From the IMG/VR virus record IMGVR_UViG_3300010160_000062, positions 1-51,675 of that record: DNA of 51,675 bases, one strand, 5' to 3'. A model generated the notes under the pieces. That model was not told the origin of the DNA. It was given only the letters and a program-made list of their open reading frames with translations, and did no database searches. This stretch comes from a virus. The position numbers were made by a program, and so were the translations under genes. The first letter of the stretch is position 1; each line of letters begins with the position of its first letter. This document shows, one piece after another, positions 41,596 through 50,831 of the stretch.

Positions 41596-44500
41596 TGTTT
41601 ACTCCATTAGTTGCACTAGTAATGTTTTGTGAAGATGTAACAGATGCTAATGCATTTCCAGTAACAGTTTTAAGATTACCTGATGTGAATCCTGATACAA
41701 TTATTATATCGTCAGATGTACAGCAACTTAAAAATATTTGGTCGCTAGGGCATTGTATCTCAAACAAACTACCAAAGTATTGATTTTCTTGTTTTGGAAC
41801 GATAACAAAATTTGTAATATCTGGTGATAACTGACTCATTATGTATGTTGACAGCTCTGTGAAATAAAATGTGTCGCCAAAATTCCAATTGTCTAACGCA
41901 AAGAACTGATTAATTGCCGTTAATATTCTTGATATAATATCTGAATTAGAAACTGTTGAGTCAACATTTTTAATTACATTAAATGTTGCTTGTAAACTTG
42001 CTTCGGCAGCACTTCCAAATAATAATTTATAATTTATTGGATGATAAATGATTTCATCAGATATAGATTTAATTAAATTTAAATTGGGACCTAATAAGCT
42101 ATCTAATTCGTTAGAGCTAGGAGGTAACGGCTTTGTAATATTTGCACCTTGCAGCCACTGCCTAAATTTAGTATCATAATTAGATGTTAGTACATATACA
42201 TCAATTATATTGCTTGCACCCGGATCAATCCTGCTGTCATAATCGGCACTGTGTACATATTGAAATCTTAGATTATCTCGACCAATATAAACTTTGTAGT
42301 CGAGAGTTGGATTTAGCTCACCGGTACTTAGATATAATTTTTTAACAATATTTGTATCTTTAAAATAAAAATATTGGCCGTCAGCATATTGTGTTAACGA
42401 ACCAATTGCGCTTTGTGTGGTTAAAATAATTACAGGCCCAGTTATAGGATTATTAGTTACATATTTGTAATCTTCCTGTCCTTGACTAATTAGATATCTC
42501 TTAAGAACAATATATGTTGGTATTGCTGATATATCTGATCCAGGATATACAATATCTAAAAATAATTGAGGGTTATCAACCACTCCGTTGTTATCTAGAT
42601 CCGCAAAAGATACTAATATTTTTTTAGAATCAATGTATCCATCCAAACCGGTATAGGGAGCTATAATGTCCCATTTTAAATCAGTAGTAAACGATTTTGT
42701 ATCTGACGGTAATGTATTGATGTTTAAAATTTTTATTTCATCTTTAATTACAGAACTTGAAACAATATCATAAATCTTTGTATCAGCATCTACGTAGAAA
42801 TTAAGTTGTTTATCGCTTTCAAAAACATATCTTAAAAAACGTGACGTAGTAGTGTAAAACTGATTATTAGTTGTAAACAAGATTAACCAACTAGAATCTT
42901 TTTGTGAATTAGTAACATCGCCTTGATTGCCTAGTGTAAATGCACTGGATGTATTTAAATTAGATTCAAATATAATTTTCCAAGACTGTGTTCCAGCGTC
43001 GTATCTTAATCCAAATGGTTGATTTGAAAATATTAAATCAATCATTGTGGCTCTTGTTGTGGCATCAATAGTTCTAGTAAATTTTGGAATTAATTGTCCA
43101 ATTACAGGATATACACCATTAGTAGTATCAAAAGTTTGATTAACAACAATTGGTCCAAGGCCTGTTGACAATGTACCAGTACCTGCGGCCGTGCCGTCAT
43201 CCGCTACTGAAATAATTTCAACCCATACGTATGACTTAGCACCTTTACTGTTTATGTTTCCAGTTTTAATAATATTATTATTAAGTGTATCAAAATATTG
43301 TGTTGTTGTATCAGGTACTACAAATTTAACTAGCGAACCTGGAGTTAAAAATCTTAAATCTGTTGCTGAATAAGAACCAACTTTATAAGGTGTAGAATTG
43401 TTACTTGCACCAATATAACCACTTGAACTATTACTATCAGTAGTCACATTGTACCATATAATTTCTAAACTAACTGTAAGATAATTTATAAAATTACTAT
43501 AGTAGAAATTTCTTAAATTAGTAGCATTTAAAATTTTATAAATATCTCCGTAAATAATCCCTTCAATATCTGTCTGAGTTAGATAGGTAAAGTTAGATGA
43601 ATAAGAGTAATTTTCTCTATACAAGACACCATCGTCTGCGAATAAATTTGTACTGCTATACTTTCCGGTTGGATCTGTTAAGTCAAAATATCTACTAATA
43701 CCACTACTTGTTCTGTTAATAGCTTTTACTTTTGCAACTTGGGTAGATGCCGATAACGGGCTAATGTTATAATCTTCGCCAGTAATCATTCTATTTTGTG
43801 TATAATATGTCTGAGGTGCATTAGATTTAACGCTTTCATTAGTCTCAGTTATTGCCGAATTAGATGAAGAAGTAGTAAGACTTAAATTAATAGATAGCGT
43901 TTCATTTTTACCTTGTGCTGAAACATACGGAATATTAACGCTGACATTTCGTATATCCGTTGGATTAATTGTATAAGTTAAATTATTACTAGACCTATAA
44001 TAAACTCTAAAATTTCCAACAGGTAAGTTTCCAAATATGCCGTCACTGAATTGCAATGCTATTGAATCTCCTGCGCGAGTCGCTACGCTATAAATGTTTT
44101 TAATCTTATTGCTTAAACTATTATAGATAATATTATTTCCAGTAGTGCTTGGCACTTGAGTCCATAACTCTGATTCGTTTCCGTTTTGATCCAAACTATA
44201 CAACCACACATCTGTATTATTAATATTTTGTGTATCAACATTAATTGACTGATTTTTACTAGGTTGATTAATTACAAATGTACCCTGATTTAAACTGCCT
44301 TGCGTAAAATTAAAGAAAAATCCTGTGCCAGCGGAACTAGATCCGTAGCCGTCATCTTTAAAAATACATGCAGGACTATTTCCAACTTTAGGTGCTTCTT
44401 CGTATATAACAGTTTTATTTTTAAATGTTGTGCTGGTAATTTCAAAATTCATTAGACGACCAGCAACTGTTTTAGAAAATGCATACACTGGAAGTGCGCT

Positions 44501-45079
44501 ACCTGTACCATTAAATCTATATTGACTTGTTGGTGTGCCATAAATTTCGGCAGAATCGCTAGGATTTCCAAACTGTTGTGTTGTAGGCATTGCGGCATTT
44601 ACTACTTTAATAAACTGATCATACCAATTGGCATTGCTAGGGTCATTCCATGTAATATACTGACCGGCTAAATTTCGTCCGTTACTGTCAATAACACTTT
44701 CAGTAGTACTAATAGTTGTAAATTTTAAAAGTCCAGTGCTAGCAGTATTCCTGTTAGCATTATAACTAACTAATCGTGCTAGGCGTAACACACTGTCACG
44801 ACGCTCTGCTAATTCTAAGAAGTTCTCACGAGCATTCAAATCAACACGGAACGCAATACTTTGACCAATGTAGGCAATTAAGTCAATAAGTGCTAGATAT
44901 TCAGAACTTTCAATATAATCATTAAAATCTTCTGGGAAATTTGTACGGATATAATCTATCATTGTCCGACGCAAATTATCAAAGTCATAGCTTTGAAAGT
45001 CTGCGTTTTTAAAAGATTGATAAATTTTCTTCCAATCTTCAGAAACTAACAGGTTGTTTTGTCTATCTGTTGAGCTCAT
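41588..45079 (-). CDS. 6: baseplate wedge protein gp6-like, 1,163 aa
   Basis: In T4, gp6 dimers form the inner iris of the baseplate that opens on contraction. The N-terminal 150 residues match that family: IYQSFKNADFQSYDFDNLRR, MIDYIRTNFPEDFNDYIESS, YLALIDLIAYIGQSIAFRVD, LNARENFLELAERRDSVLRL. The rest is a long beta-rich body with FSDGIFGNLPVGNFRVYYR, the baseplate-J-like core. The C-terminal helical region reads IISRILTAINQFFALDNWNF, then FTELSTYIMSQLSPDITNFV. It is much longer than T4 gp6 (660 aa); the extra length lies in the middle. A late element at 45098-45105 drives it, and the stop overlaps the start of the giant gene. The position after gp25 confirms the assignment. Confidence 0.9.
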   Translation of the reverse strand: MSSTDRQNNLLVSEDWKKIYQSFKNADFQSYDFDNLRRTMIDYIRTNFPEDFNDYIESSEYLALIDLIAYIGQSIAFRVDLNARENFLELAERRDSVLRLARLVSYNANRNTASTGLLKFTTISTTESVIDSNGRNLAGQYITWNDPSNANWYDQFIKVVNAAMPTTQQFGNPSDSAEIYGTPTSQYRFNGTGSALPVYAFSKTVAGRLMNFEITSTTFKNKTVIYEEAPKVGNSPACIFKDDGYGSSSAGTGFFFNFTQGSLNQGTFVINQPSKNQSINVDTQNINNTDVWLYSLDQNGNESELWTQVPSTTGNNIIYNSLSNKIKNIYSVATRAGDSIALQFSDGIFGNLPVGNFRVYYRSSNNLTYTINPTDIRNVSVNIPYVSAQGKNETLSINLSLTTSSSNSAITETNESVKSNAPQTYYTQNRMITGEDYNISPLSASTQVAKVKAINRTSSGISRYFDLTDPTGKYSSTNLFADDGVLYRENYSYSSNFTYLTQTDIEGIIYGDIYKILNATNLRNFYYSNFINYLTVSLEIIWYNVTTDSNSSSGYIGASNNSTPYKVGSYSATDLRFLTPGSLVKFVVPDTTTQYFDTLNNNIIKTGNINSKGAKSYVWVEIISVADDGTAAGTGTLSTGLGPIVVNQTFDTTNGVYPVIGQLIPKFTRTIDATTRATMIDLIFSNQPFGLRYDAGTQSWKIIFESNLNTSSAFTLGNQGDVTNSQKDSSWLILFTTNNQFYTTTSRFLRYVFESDKQLNFYVDADTKIYDIVSSSVIKDEIKILNINTLPSDTKSFTTDLKWDIIAPYTGLDGYIDSKKILVSFADLDNNGVVDNPQLFLDIVYPGSDISAIPTYIVLKRYLISQGQEDYKYVTNNPITGPVIILTTQSAIGSLTQYADGQYFYFKDTNIVKKLYLSTGELNPTLDYKVYIGRDNLRFQYVHSADYDSRIDPGASNIIDVYVLTSNYDTKFRQWLQGANITKPLPPSSNELDSLLGPNLNLIKSISDEIIYHPINYKLLFGSAAEASLQATFNVIKNVDSTVSNSDIISRILTAINQFFALDNWNFGDTFYFTELSTYIMSQLSPDITNFVIVPKQENQYFGSLFEIQCPSDQIFLSCCTSDDIIIVSGFTSGNLKTVTGNALASVTSSQNITSATNGVNNG

Positions 45080-45097
45080 AATATTTCCTAGTATCAG

Positions 45098-45105
45098 TAT
45101 TTATT
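45098..45105 (-). promoter_or_regulatory. late promoter element (AATAAATA)
   Basis: Minus-strand CAATAAATACT in the 50-bp gap between the gp25-like and gp6-like genes, with its core 19 nt upstream of the start at 45079. It separates the wedge genes 6 and giant from the upstream hub operon. Confidence 0.72.
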
Positions 45106-45129
45106 GATTAAAATTATATGCATACATTA

Positions 45130-45564
45130 TTATGCAGTGAGTAGTCCATTGGCTTGATCAAACTTCAACTGTAGGCTCTGTTGAATATTATAGGGAACAT
45201 ACTTTAATGTACATTGTATTTCTAAGCCTGTATCGTAAGGTGTTACTAATACGTTTCCTGCTTGTACTCGAGGGTCGTGGTTGAGTATTTCATTAACATT
45301 TTGTACAATAAGGTTTTTTAGTTGTTCAGTTAACGGCTCAAACAACAGGTCCCAAATGATGGTTCCAAAACGAGGTTGCATCAATCTTTCGCCTTGTCTT
45401 ATGTGAAAATGATTCAGCAAATCTTGTTTAATTAATTCAAAGTCATAAAGCACAAAGTTTTCTGAAGAGGTGTTAACTGTGCTGAACCCTCTATATTTTC
45501 GAGATGCGTTTTCAGTAACTAGCGGTTTTGCTGGTATGGTTGTTTTATTGTAAATTGTTGTCAT
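45130..45564 (-). CDS. 25: baseplate wedge protein gp25-like, 144 aa
   Basis: GPW/gp25 family protein that joins wedge to sheath and starts sheath polymerisation. The hallmark FHIRQGERLMQPRFGTIIWD (about 73-92) contains the conserved GER and FG residues. LLFEPLTEQLKNLIVQNVNE and DPRVQAGNVLVTPYD follow in the family order, and a final beta-strand pair (GLEIQCTLKYVPYN) closes the fold. T4 gp25 has 132 residues. The start codon overlaps the gp5-like stop by one base (TAATG). Gene order gp5-gp25-gp6 is typical of T4-like phages of aquatic bacteria. Confidence 0.92.
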   Translation of the reverse strand: MTTIYNKTTIPAKPLVTENASRKYRGFSTVNTSSENFVLYDFELIKQDLLNHFHIRQGERLMQPRFGTIIWDLLFEPLTEQLKNLIVQNVNEILNHDPRVQAGNVLVTPYDTGLEIQCTLKYVPYNIQQSLQLKFDQANGLLTA

Positions 45565-47240
45565 TATTGCTCCTCATCCTCAGGCGGAGCCTGACGGTCA
45601 AATGTGTCTAATGGTGTAGAGTAAGTTTTATATAAGTTGGGTGTTGCTATTGCACTGCCTGCTTCTCTATCAGTCATTTCTGGTTTAAAGTTTACTGGAT
45701 CCAGATTCTCATGGTGCGGCCACGGCTCGTGCGTTGGTATACGCAACATAATACTTTCTGGTAATGTTCCATCCGCTTCGTCTGGATTTTCAAATGTTGA
45801 TAATGGTTCTGGTGGAGTTGCGGCAGTTGCAGTGCCAGCGGCGCCAGCAATACCTGAGTTGAAATTAATATTTCCGCCATCAATTGCTGTGTTTGCCGCA
45901 CTGATCGTAAAGTCGCCTGAACTAGATACTACACTTGCTCCACTCACATTGAGATTAAGATCTGCTCCAGTTGTTATGTTGACAGCGTCACCGGTTGTGA
46001 TATCCAACGTAGCTTCAAAGGATTGAGCTACTGCGCCTGTAACTGTTTCATCTTTTGTTCCGTCAACTTGAATTGAAACATTTCCGTTTACAATGCAAAT
46101 TTTATCCATGCCCACTTCTGTCTGATGGCGTTCAGCAACTTTTAAATTAAAATTACGTCCTACTTCTATATTAAAATCTCTATCAGCATAAAAATTAAAA
46201 TCTTGTTTTGTATGCACACTAATACTGTCTTCGGCATAGATATCTATTTTTCCATCACTACTTAATTCAATCCAACTAGTGCCTCTAGCATTACCTATGT
46301 AGATTAAATCTTCAGTGTTGTGCAATAGTATTTGATGGCCAGTTCTTGTTCGCAAACGAATAAGCTCATTATGGGGTAAGTCTGGTTGTCCGTCTGTTTC
46401 GCCATCTTCTAAGTTAGCATACTCAGGCGGGCCTTCAGATGCTGTAGTTTTACGCAACCATTTATCATCGCCGTCGTCCATGACAAATGTAGACCCGCCT
46501 AGTCGACTAACAAATGCGTTAGGAATTTTCCATTCTGATTTTCCAATAGGAGCTTGCTTGGCGCCAGGGCGTCTATCAACCGGGCCCGGTGTACTAATAC
46601 CAAACACCATACTAGGTATTTCTCTACGAGCACTGCTTGTAGTAATTCCTCTACTGTCATCAAACACCAATCCTTGTTCAATTAAAATATCAGCAAATGG
46701 GTGCGTTGGCTTGTATGCATTTGTAGGATTTACACTAATCTGACCAGCGTCTTCGCCGGATTTATCTGCTTTTTTATTATACTCTGCAACAGGAACTCTT
46801 CCAAGATTTCCTGCATTATCTGCTTCAGGATCTTCAACTACTTTTTGTGTTGCGGCAATTCCTGGCACCATAAAGTTTGCGGCTTCATCCATAATACAAC
46901 CAATCCAGTAGCCGTCTTTAGGATTAGAATCAACAAATATAACCATGACCCTAGTGCCCACATCAGGCGGAACCATCCACATGCCGTAACTTTTTTGTGT
47001 TTCGTTATAATCATCAGGACTTATGCCAACTGCGCTTTCTGGAGTAACTCCGTAGAACGGACTCATATATTTTACACGATGCAAAGAACTTTCTGAAGGT
47101 GTATTTCCCGAACCTGTTCTCAATAATTCAACCTGTAGTTGACCCATATAAGTTTTGTCAAGATGGCTTACTACCCTAGCAATATACGGGCCTGGAGAGG
47201 ATAACTTAGGTTCTGACGAAATTTGATTAGTATCGCTCAT
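45564..47240 (-). CDS. 5: baseplate hub / spike protein gp5-like, without lysozyme domain, 558 aa
   Basis: The N-terminal OB-fold domain is clear: GPYIARVVSHLDKTYMGQLQ, VKYMSPFYGVTPE, MWMVPPDVGTRVMVIFVDSN, PKDGYWIGCIMDE (to about 115). The central part has FGISTPGPVDRRPGAKQAPI and HNELIRLRTRTGHQILLHNT, as in VgrG/gp5 spike proteins. Residues about 310-430 are a repetitive beta-prism (VEVGRN-type turns, DFNFYADRDFNIEVGRNFNL). The C-terminus (LRIPTHEPWPHHENLDP) is characteristic of marine T4-like gp5. T4 gp5 carries a lysozyme between OB-fold and prism; no such domain or catalytic pattern is seen here, so cell-wall digestion must be supplied by another protein. It overlaps the hub gene by 4 nt. 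Confidence 0.88.
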   Translation of the reverse strand: MSDTNQISSEPKLSSPGPYIARVVSHLDKTYMGQLQVELLRTGSGNTPSESSLHRVKYMSPFYGVTPESAVGISPDDYNETQKSYGMWMVPPDVGTRVMVIFVDSNPKDGYWIGCIMDEAANFMVPGIAATQKVVEDPEADNAGNLGRVPVAEYNKKADKSGEDAGQISVNPTNAYKPTHPFADILIEQGLVFDDSRGITTSSARREIPSMVFGISTPGPVDRRPGAKQAPIGKSEWKIPNAFVSRLGGSTFVMDDGDDKWLRKTTASEGPPEYANLEDGETDGQPDLPHNELIRLRTRTGHQILLHNTEDLIYIGNARGTSWIELSSDGKIDIYAEDSISVHTKQDFNFYADRDFNIEVGRNFNLKVAERHQTEVGMDKICIVNGNVSIQVDGTKDETVTGAVAQSFEATLDITTGDAVNITTGADLNLNVSGASVVSSSGDFTISAANTAIDGGNINFNSGIAGAAGTATAATPPEPLSTFENPDEADGTLPESIMLRIPTHEPWPHHENLDPVNFKPEMTDREAGSAIATPNLYKTYSTPLDTFDRQAPPEDEEQ

Positions 47241-49495
47241 TCGTATCCTCCAGATGTGTCGCTTGGGACTTTTTCTTCATTTTTTGTATTAAAGATTTTT
47301 TCAGGAGGATCATCAAATAATTTTTCTTGTTGGGGTCTTCTAAAACCTGTTAATACTTGTTTAAACACTCCTCCAGAAAATTTACTAGCAACAGAATTAA
47401 CACAATACAATCCGCTGTAGGCCAGCACAGGAGCTGATTTGCTGCCGGCGCCCATTGCATATAATCCAGTAGTTTGATTAATGTCTATAGGAGATCTGAA
47501 ATTAATCATGATATCCACTTCTCCATTTTGGTGATTCATAGTGCCATCACTATTGAGATTTTTATATTCAGTTTCTTGTGCAGTAAAATTACCAGTTCCG
47601 CTTTGTTGAATAAAATAAGGATCACCTATAATTTCTAAATTCAAGTCATACAAGTCCGTCGATGTTGTTAATGCATCTTGGAATAATTTGGCAGCACGTT
47701 GTTGTTGAGATTCTTGACCGCCACCGCCTTGCTTGTCTGAACTGGTTGAAGTTCCTGTATATTTTACAATAGTAGGCATTGCACCTGGTTGTTTTGATGG
47801 TTTATTTCCATCAGGCAACGGACTTACATTGGCTTCTGGTTCGTTGATCGATGATGTTGCACCGCCTTGAACTTTATCCGCAGTTCGTTGTAGTGAATCA
47901 GCACCCATAATAACAGAAAATCCATTATTAATAGTGATATCAAATCGTAAAACATCCACGTTTTTTCCAGTAAAAATATAATTGTATTCTTTAACTGCTT
48001 GTTTTTTTAAATTATCATAGCCCGGGGCTTTTACGTTAGGCGGTGTCATTCTACTTGCATGAACACTGTATGGCACCACACGATAAACAATTAATTTAGG
48101 TTTTGTGCCTGTGCTTTCCATGTTTTCACTAGAAGAAATATTGTATACTTGGCAATCAATTCTCCACCATCCTCTGTAACCTTCATCGCTTAAATTTGCA
48201 GGATCCAGTGCCTCTTTAGCATAGTCACTTAATAGCAGTACTTGATTAATAGCTGTAGGTATGCTTGTGTCTTGTGTGAAACGCATTTCACTTTCTTTAA
48301 TATCAATACCTGCTTTGTTTCTGTTGAAGCGTCCAGTTTTGTCATAAAGAACATTGTCTTTACCTGTTGTAGGATCACCTCTGCGGTCTGCATCAAAACC
48401 TAAACTTGCTCTACCAAGTGCATTACAAGCATCTGATTGTTGAATCAATGTTTGATTAAGTGTACTTCTAGAAACACCAAGAGACCCAAATAAATCGTTT
48501 AACTTGTCTGCTGATACACTTGAAGAAATAGTGGCACTTGATTTTTCTTCGTTATTAGTTGATCCGGCTGCTGGCGTTGCTTGTGAGGATGGATCGACTG
48601 GAAATAATATCAAATACTCGTCTGCTATTTTAATAGTACCTGCGGTCACTAGTTCCTGAGATCTACGATTCAGAGCGGCTTGTAAACTATTAGAACCAGT
48701 TTGTAAAATTTCTTGTACTGATGTTCCGCTGGTTGCAACGTCTTTCTTAAACAAAGCATTAACATCCAATGTTGCCGCTTGATTGTATGGCATTGCTTCG
48801 CAAGTATACACACTGCCTGCTTCTGTAACTTTCATGCTAAGATTAGTAAATGCAAAAGGAATACGTCGACTGCAACCTTTAATAATATCCATCTGACCGT
48901 TTTCTTTATTGCCTCTAAAATCTATAGTTAAAATAAACGGTGCTTCTCTCCAATTATCATGTCCTAGTTTTTGTGCAATTGTTTGACACGCAATAATAAA
49001 CATTCCCATACTGTATGGTTCTGTTATAGTAAAAGACATGTTAGTAACGTTTGTATTTCCTAATCCTGGCAAAAATCCTATTAGGCTTTTCATTTCTAAA
49101 TTGTCTATATAAAAATCAAACTTACCATAGATAGTGTCTACTCGATTGGAAGGATCTATGTTGGCATTCTTAGCAATCAATGGAAACTTCTTTCCTGCTT
49201 GATATGTGGTGTCTGGATGATTAAGTTCATAGTCTGTGAGACAACCAATGCCCAGCACATAGTCGTAACTAGCATAATTAAACAGGGGATTTTTTAAAGG
49301 AAGTTTAAGACCTGTTGTCTTAAATGGTGCAGTAAGAGATCCAAGCAATCCAGTAATGCCATCTCCTAGCGATCCTAAACCTAGAGCACCAAGTGCCGCT
49401 ACAGGACCTTTAGAAATAAATGACACTGCTGATTTTGCGGCATTGACCGCAGTAGTTGCAGAATTTATTGCACCACTAATATTAGTAGGAAACAT
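47237..49495 (-). CDS. putative baseplate hub protein, 752 aa
   Basis: Structural protein in the hub operon between gp53-like and gp5-like genes. The N-terminus is Ala/Gly-rich and probably helical or membrane-like (VAALGALGLGSLGDGITGLL). From residue 65 a folded domain begins (PLFNYASYDYVLGIGCLTDY), followed by FDFYIDNLEMKSLIGFLPGL and FTITEPYSMGMFIIACQTIA. A C-terminal part (about 430-752) contains GWWRIDCQVYNISSSENMES, VKEYNYIFTGKNVDVLRFDI and FQDALTTSTDLYDLNLEIIG. The last tail is rich in Lys and Glu. By position it could replace T4 gp27 or gp26/gp28, and the two-domain layout fits a tube-like hub ring, but I cannot show this. It is one base from the gp53-like stop. Confidence 0.7.
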   Translation of the reverse strand: MFPTNISGAINSATTAVNAAKSAVSFISKGPVAALGALGLGSLGDGITGLLGSLTAPFKTTGLKLPLKNPLFNYASYDYVLGIGCLTDYELNHPDTTYQAGKKFPLIAKNANIDPSNRVDTIYGKFDFYIDNLEMKSLIGFLPGLGNTNVTNMSFTITEPYSMGMFIIACQTIAQKLGHDNWREAPFILTIDFRGNKENGQMDIIKGCSRRIPFAFTNLSMKVTEAGSVYTCEAMPYNQAATLDVNALFKKDVATSGTSVQEILQTGSNSLQAALNRRSQELVTAGTIKIADEYLILFPVDPSSQATPAAGSTNNEEKSSATISSSVSADKLNDLFGSLGVSRSTLNQTLIQQSDACNALGRASLGFDADRRGDPTTGKDNVLYDKTGRFNRNKAGIDIKESEMRFTQDTSIPTAINQVLLLSDYAKEALDPANLSDEGYRGWWRIDCQVYNISSSENMESTGTKPKLIVYRVVPYSVHASRMTPPNVKAPGYDNLKKQAVKEYNYIFTGKNVDVLRFDITINNGFSVIMGADSLQRTADKVQGGATSSINEPEANVSPLPDGNKPSKQPGAMPTIVKYTGTSTSSDKQGGGGQESQQQRAAKLFQDALTTSTDLYDLNLEIIGDPYFIQQSGTGNFTAQETEYKNLNSDGTMNHQNGEVDIMINFRSPIDINQTTGLYAMGAGSKSAPVLAYSGLYCVNSVASKFSGGVFKQVLTGFRRPQQEKLFDDPPEKIFNTKNEEKVPSDTSGGYE

Positions 49496-49496
49496 A

Positions 49497-49796
49497 TTAT
49501 AATCCCAATACTGATTTTAAACCGCTACTCTTTGGAATATAAATTTTTGTACCCGGTACAAAATCTAAAATAGGATCTTGTAACACATCTAAATTACGTT
49601 GAATAAAAACCCACCATAGTCCTGGCTCGCCATACAAGTCATACGCAAGTAAGTCTGGACGGTACATGTATTGTGATTGAATCGAGTACAGGAAGTCGTC
49701 TGGTTCTGCACTTACTGGTCGAATAGACAGCGTATCTAGATAATTATTACGTGTTTGTGTTATAAAATACGGACTTGTATTCAAATATGTTGCCAT
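49497..49796 (-). CDS. 53: baseplate wedge protein gp53-like, 99 aa
   Basis: The end of the protein carries the gp53 signature: QSQYMYRPDLLAYDLYGEPG, LWWVFIQRNLDVLQDPILDF, PGTKIYIPKSS (a LysM-like segment). The ATG at 49796 gives MATYLNTSPYFITQTRNNYL and follows the upstream stop after one base; a longer frame from 49841 would overlap the previous gene and has no ribosome site. T4 gp53 has 196 residues, so this is a short version. In T4 gp53 closes the contact between neighbouring wedges and the hub. Order and neighbours support the call. Confidence 0.88.
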   Translation of the reverse strand: MATYLNTSPYFITQTRNNYLDTLSIRPVSAEPDDFLYSIQSQYMYRPDLLAYDLYGEPGLWWVFIQRNLDVLQDPILDFVPGTKIYIPKSSGLKSVLGL

Positions 49797-49797
49797 G

Positions 49798-50799
49798 TTA
49801 TACCCATCCAAAAGAATTATTAAGGTAGCCGCCGGCAACAAATCTATCTAAGCTAAAGTTACGTACAGAATTCCTACTGTAGATTGGTTGTAGTTTAATT
49901 ACAAATTCACTCTTAGTTGGCACATGACTAACTCCACCGCTAGCTGTTCCACCAATACCAAATGTTCCTAGCAATCCTGCCACTTGCCCAACACCACCTG
50001 CAATGTTACTTACCGCATCTGTGATACCAGATAGCCCAGGAATGGAGCCACCCAGTGCACCACCCACTGCACCTGCAAGACCGCCAATGCCTTCTGCTAT
50101 GCCTTCAACTTCGCCAGCGGCGCTTCCAACAACATTGACTCCAATATAATCGCAATCTTTATTCAATGTTGTTGAAAAACTTGTGACCACACATGGGACA
50201 TTTTTAAAAACATAGTTACCATATCCATTCAAGAAAATAATTTGTGGAGGGTTGCCTGCCTTCGGATCATTTCCTGTGAACATTTTGGTAAGACTACGTA
50301 AATAATGCACGGCGGCAATCCAGTACAATCCTTGTGTTGGGTCTTCTACGTTCATCGGAGCTGTGATACTAATCTCACCCGGGTCACTATTTTGATAAGC
50401 TCTGAATGTGTAGTTTGAGTGCGTAGTTTGTATTGGGTTATATGTAGCTTTACTAGACATACTAATTACTGGAGTGTACGGAAAAATTAAACCACCTGCA
50501 TCTTTTAGAGGCGCAAGAACTGGGCTTGTTCTAAAACTACTCCAGTTAGCAAGGCTAAGTCTAACCCGCCAGTCATTAGAGTTTGCGTCGCCGCCAAAAC
50601 TGGCAACTGCACTTAACAAATCGCCCACTGCTTCGCCAGCGGAAGGTAAGTCTATTGCTCGCAACGCACTTAACACATCGCCGTCTTCAAACCCTTTGCT
50701 TATAGCGTCGCCTAATTTACTTGCTGTGTTAATTGCGCCTCCCACTGCTCCAATTGCATTTTGGGCGGCGCCTAACGTTGATATTAAATTTACAGCCAT
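49798..50799 (-). CDS. baseplate tail-tube initiator/cap protein, gp48/gp54-like, 333 aa
   Basis: Residues about 75-220 match the tube-initiator type of T4 gp48/gp54: WRVRLSLANWSSF, IFPYTPVISMSSKATYNPIQ, THSNYTFRAYQNSDPGEISI, PTQGLYWIAAVHYLRSLTKM, NPPQIIFLNGYGNYVFKNVP and LNKDCDYIGVNVVG. The N-terminus (1-70) and a segment at 225-285 are Ala/Gly-rich and may be flexible helices. The C-terminus returns to a strand (EFVIKLQPIYSRNSVRNFSL). In T4 gp54 starts tube polymerisation and gp48 caps the hub. Which one this represents is uncertain. It is the first gene of the baseplate operon and has a late element at 50824-50831. Confidence 0.8.
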   Translation of the reverse strand: MAVNLISTLGAAQNAIGAVGGAINTASKLGDAISKGFEDGDVLSALRAIDLPSAGEAVGDLLSAVASFGGDANSNDWRVRLSLANWSSFRTSPVLAPLKDAGGLIFPYTPVISMSSKATYNPIQTTHSNYTFRAYQNSDPGEISITAPMNVEDPTQGLYWIAAVHYLRSLTKMFTGNDPKAGNPPQIIFLNGYGNYVFKNVPCVVTSFSTTLNKDCDYIGVNVVGSAAGEVEGIAEGIGGLAGAVGGALGGSIPGLSGITDAVSNIAGGVGQVAGLLGTFGIGGTASGGVSHVPTKSEFVIKLQPIYSRNSVRNFSLDRFVAGGYLNNSFGWV

Positions 50800-50823
50800 A
50801 AAATAGTTTTCCTTTTGATACTC

Positions 50824-50831
50824 TATTTATT
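50824..50831 (-). promoter_or_regulatory. late promoter element (AATAAATA) of the baseplate operon
   Basis: Minus-strand AAATAAATAGA with its core 25 nt upstream of the start at 50799. Its last base touches the -35 hexamer of the divergent promoter at 50831-50859, so the two promoters cannot be bound fully independently. Confidence 0.72.

Noticed and set aside
41581-41600. Possible programmed frameshift fusing the gp6-like and giant genes (A-run in the overlap)
   Set aside because: The giant gene has its own ATG and the overlap is of the ordinary 8-nt coupling type; no slippery heptamer lies before the gp6 stop in the right phase.
46701-47096. Plus-strand frame of 131 codons with hydrophobic, Cys/Ile/Phe-rich sequence
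   Set aside because: It is fully antisense to the conserved OB-fold domain of the gp5-like gene and has no start signals.
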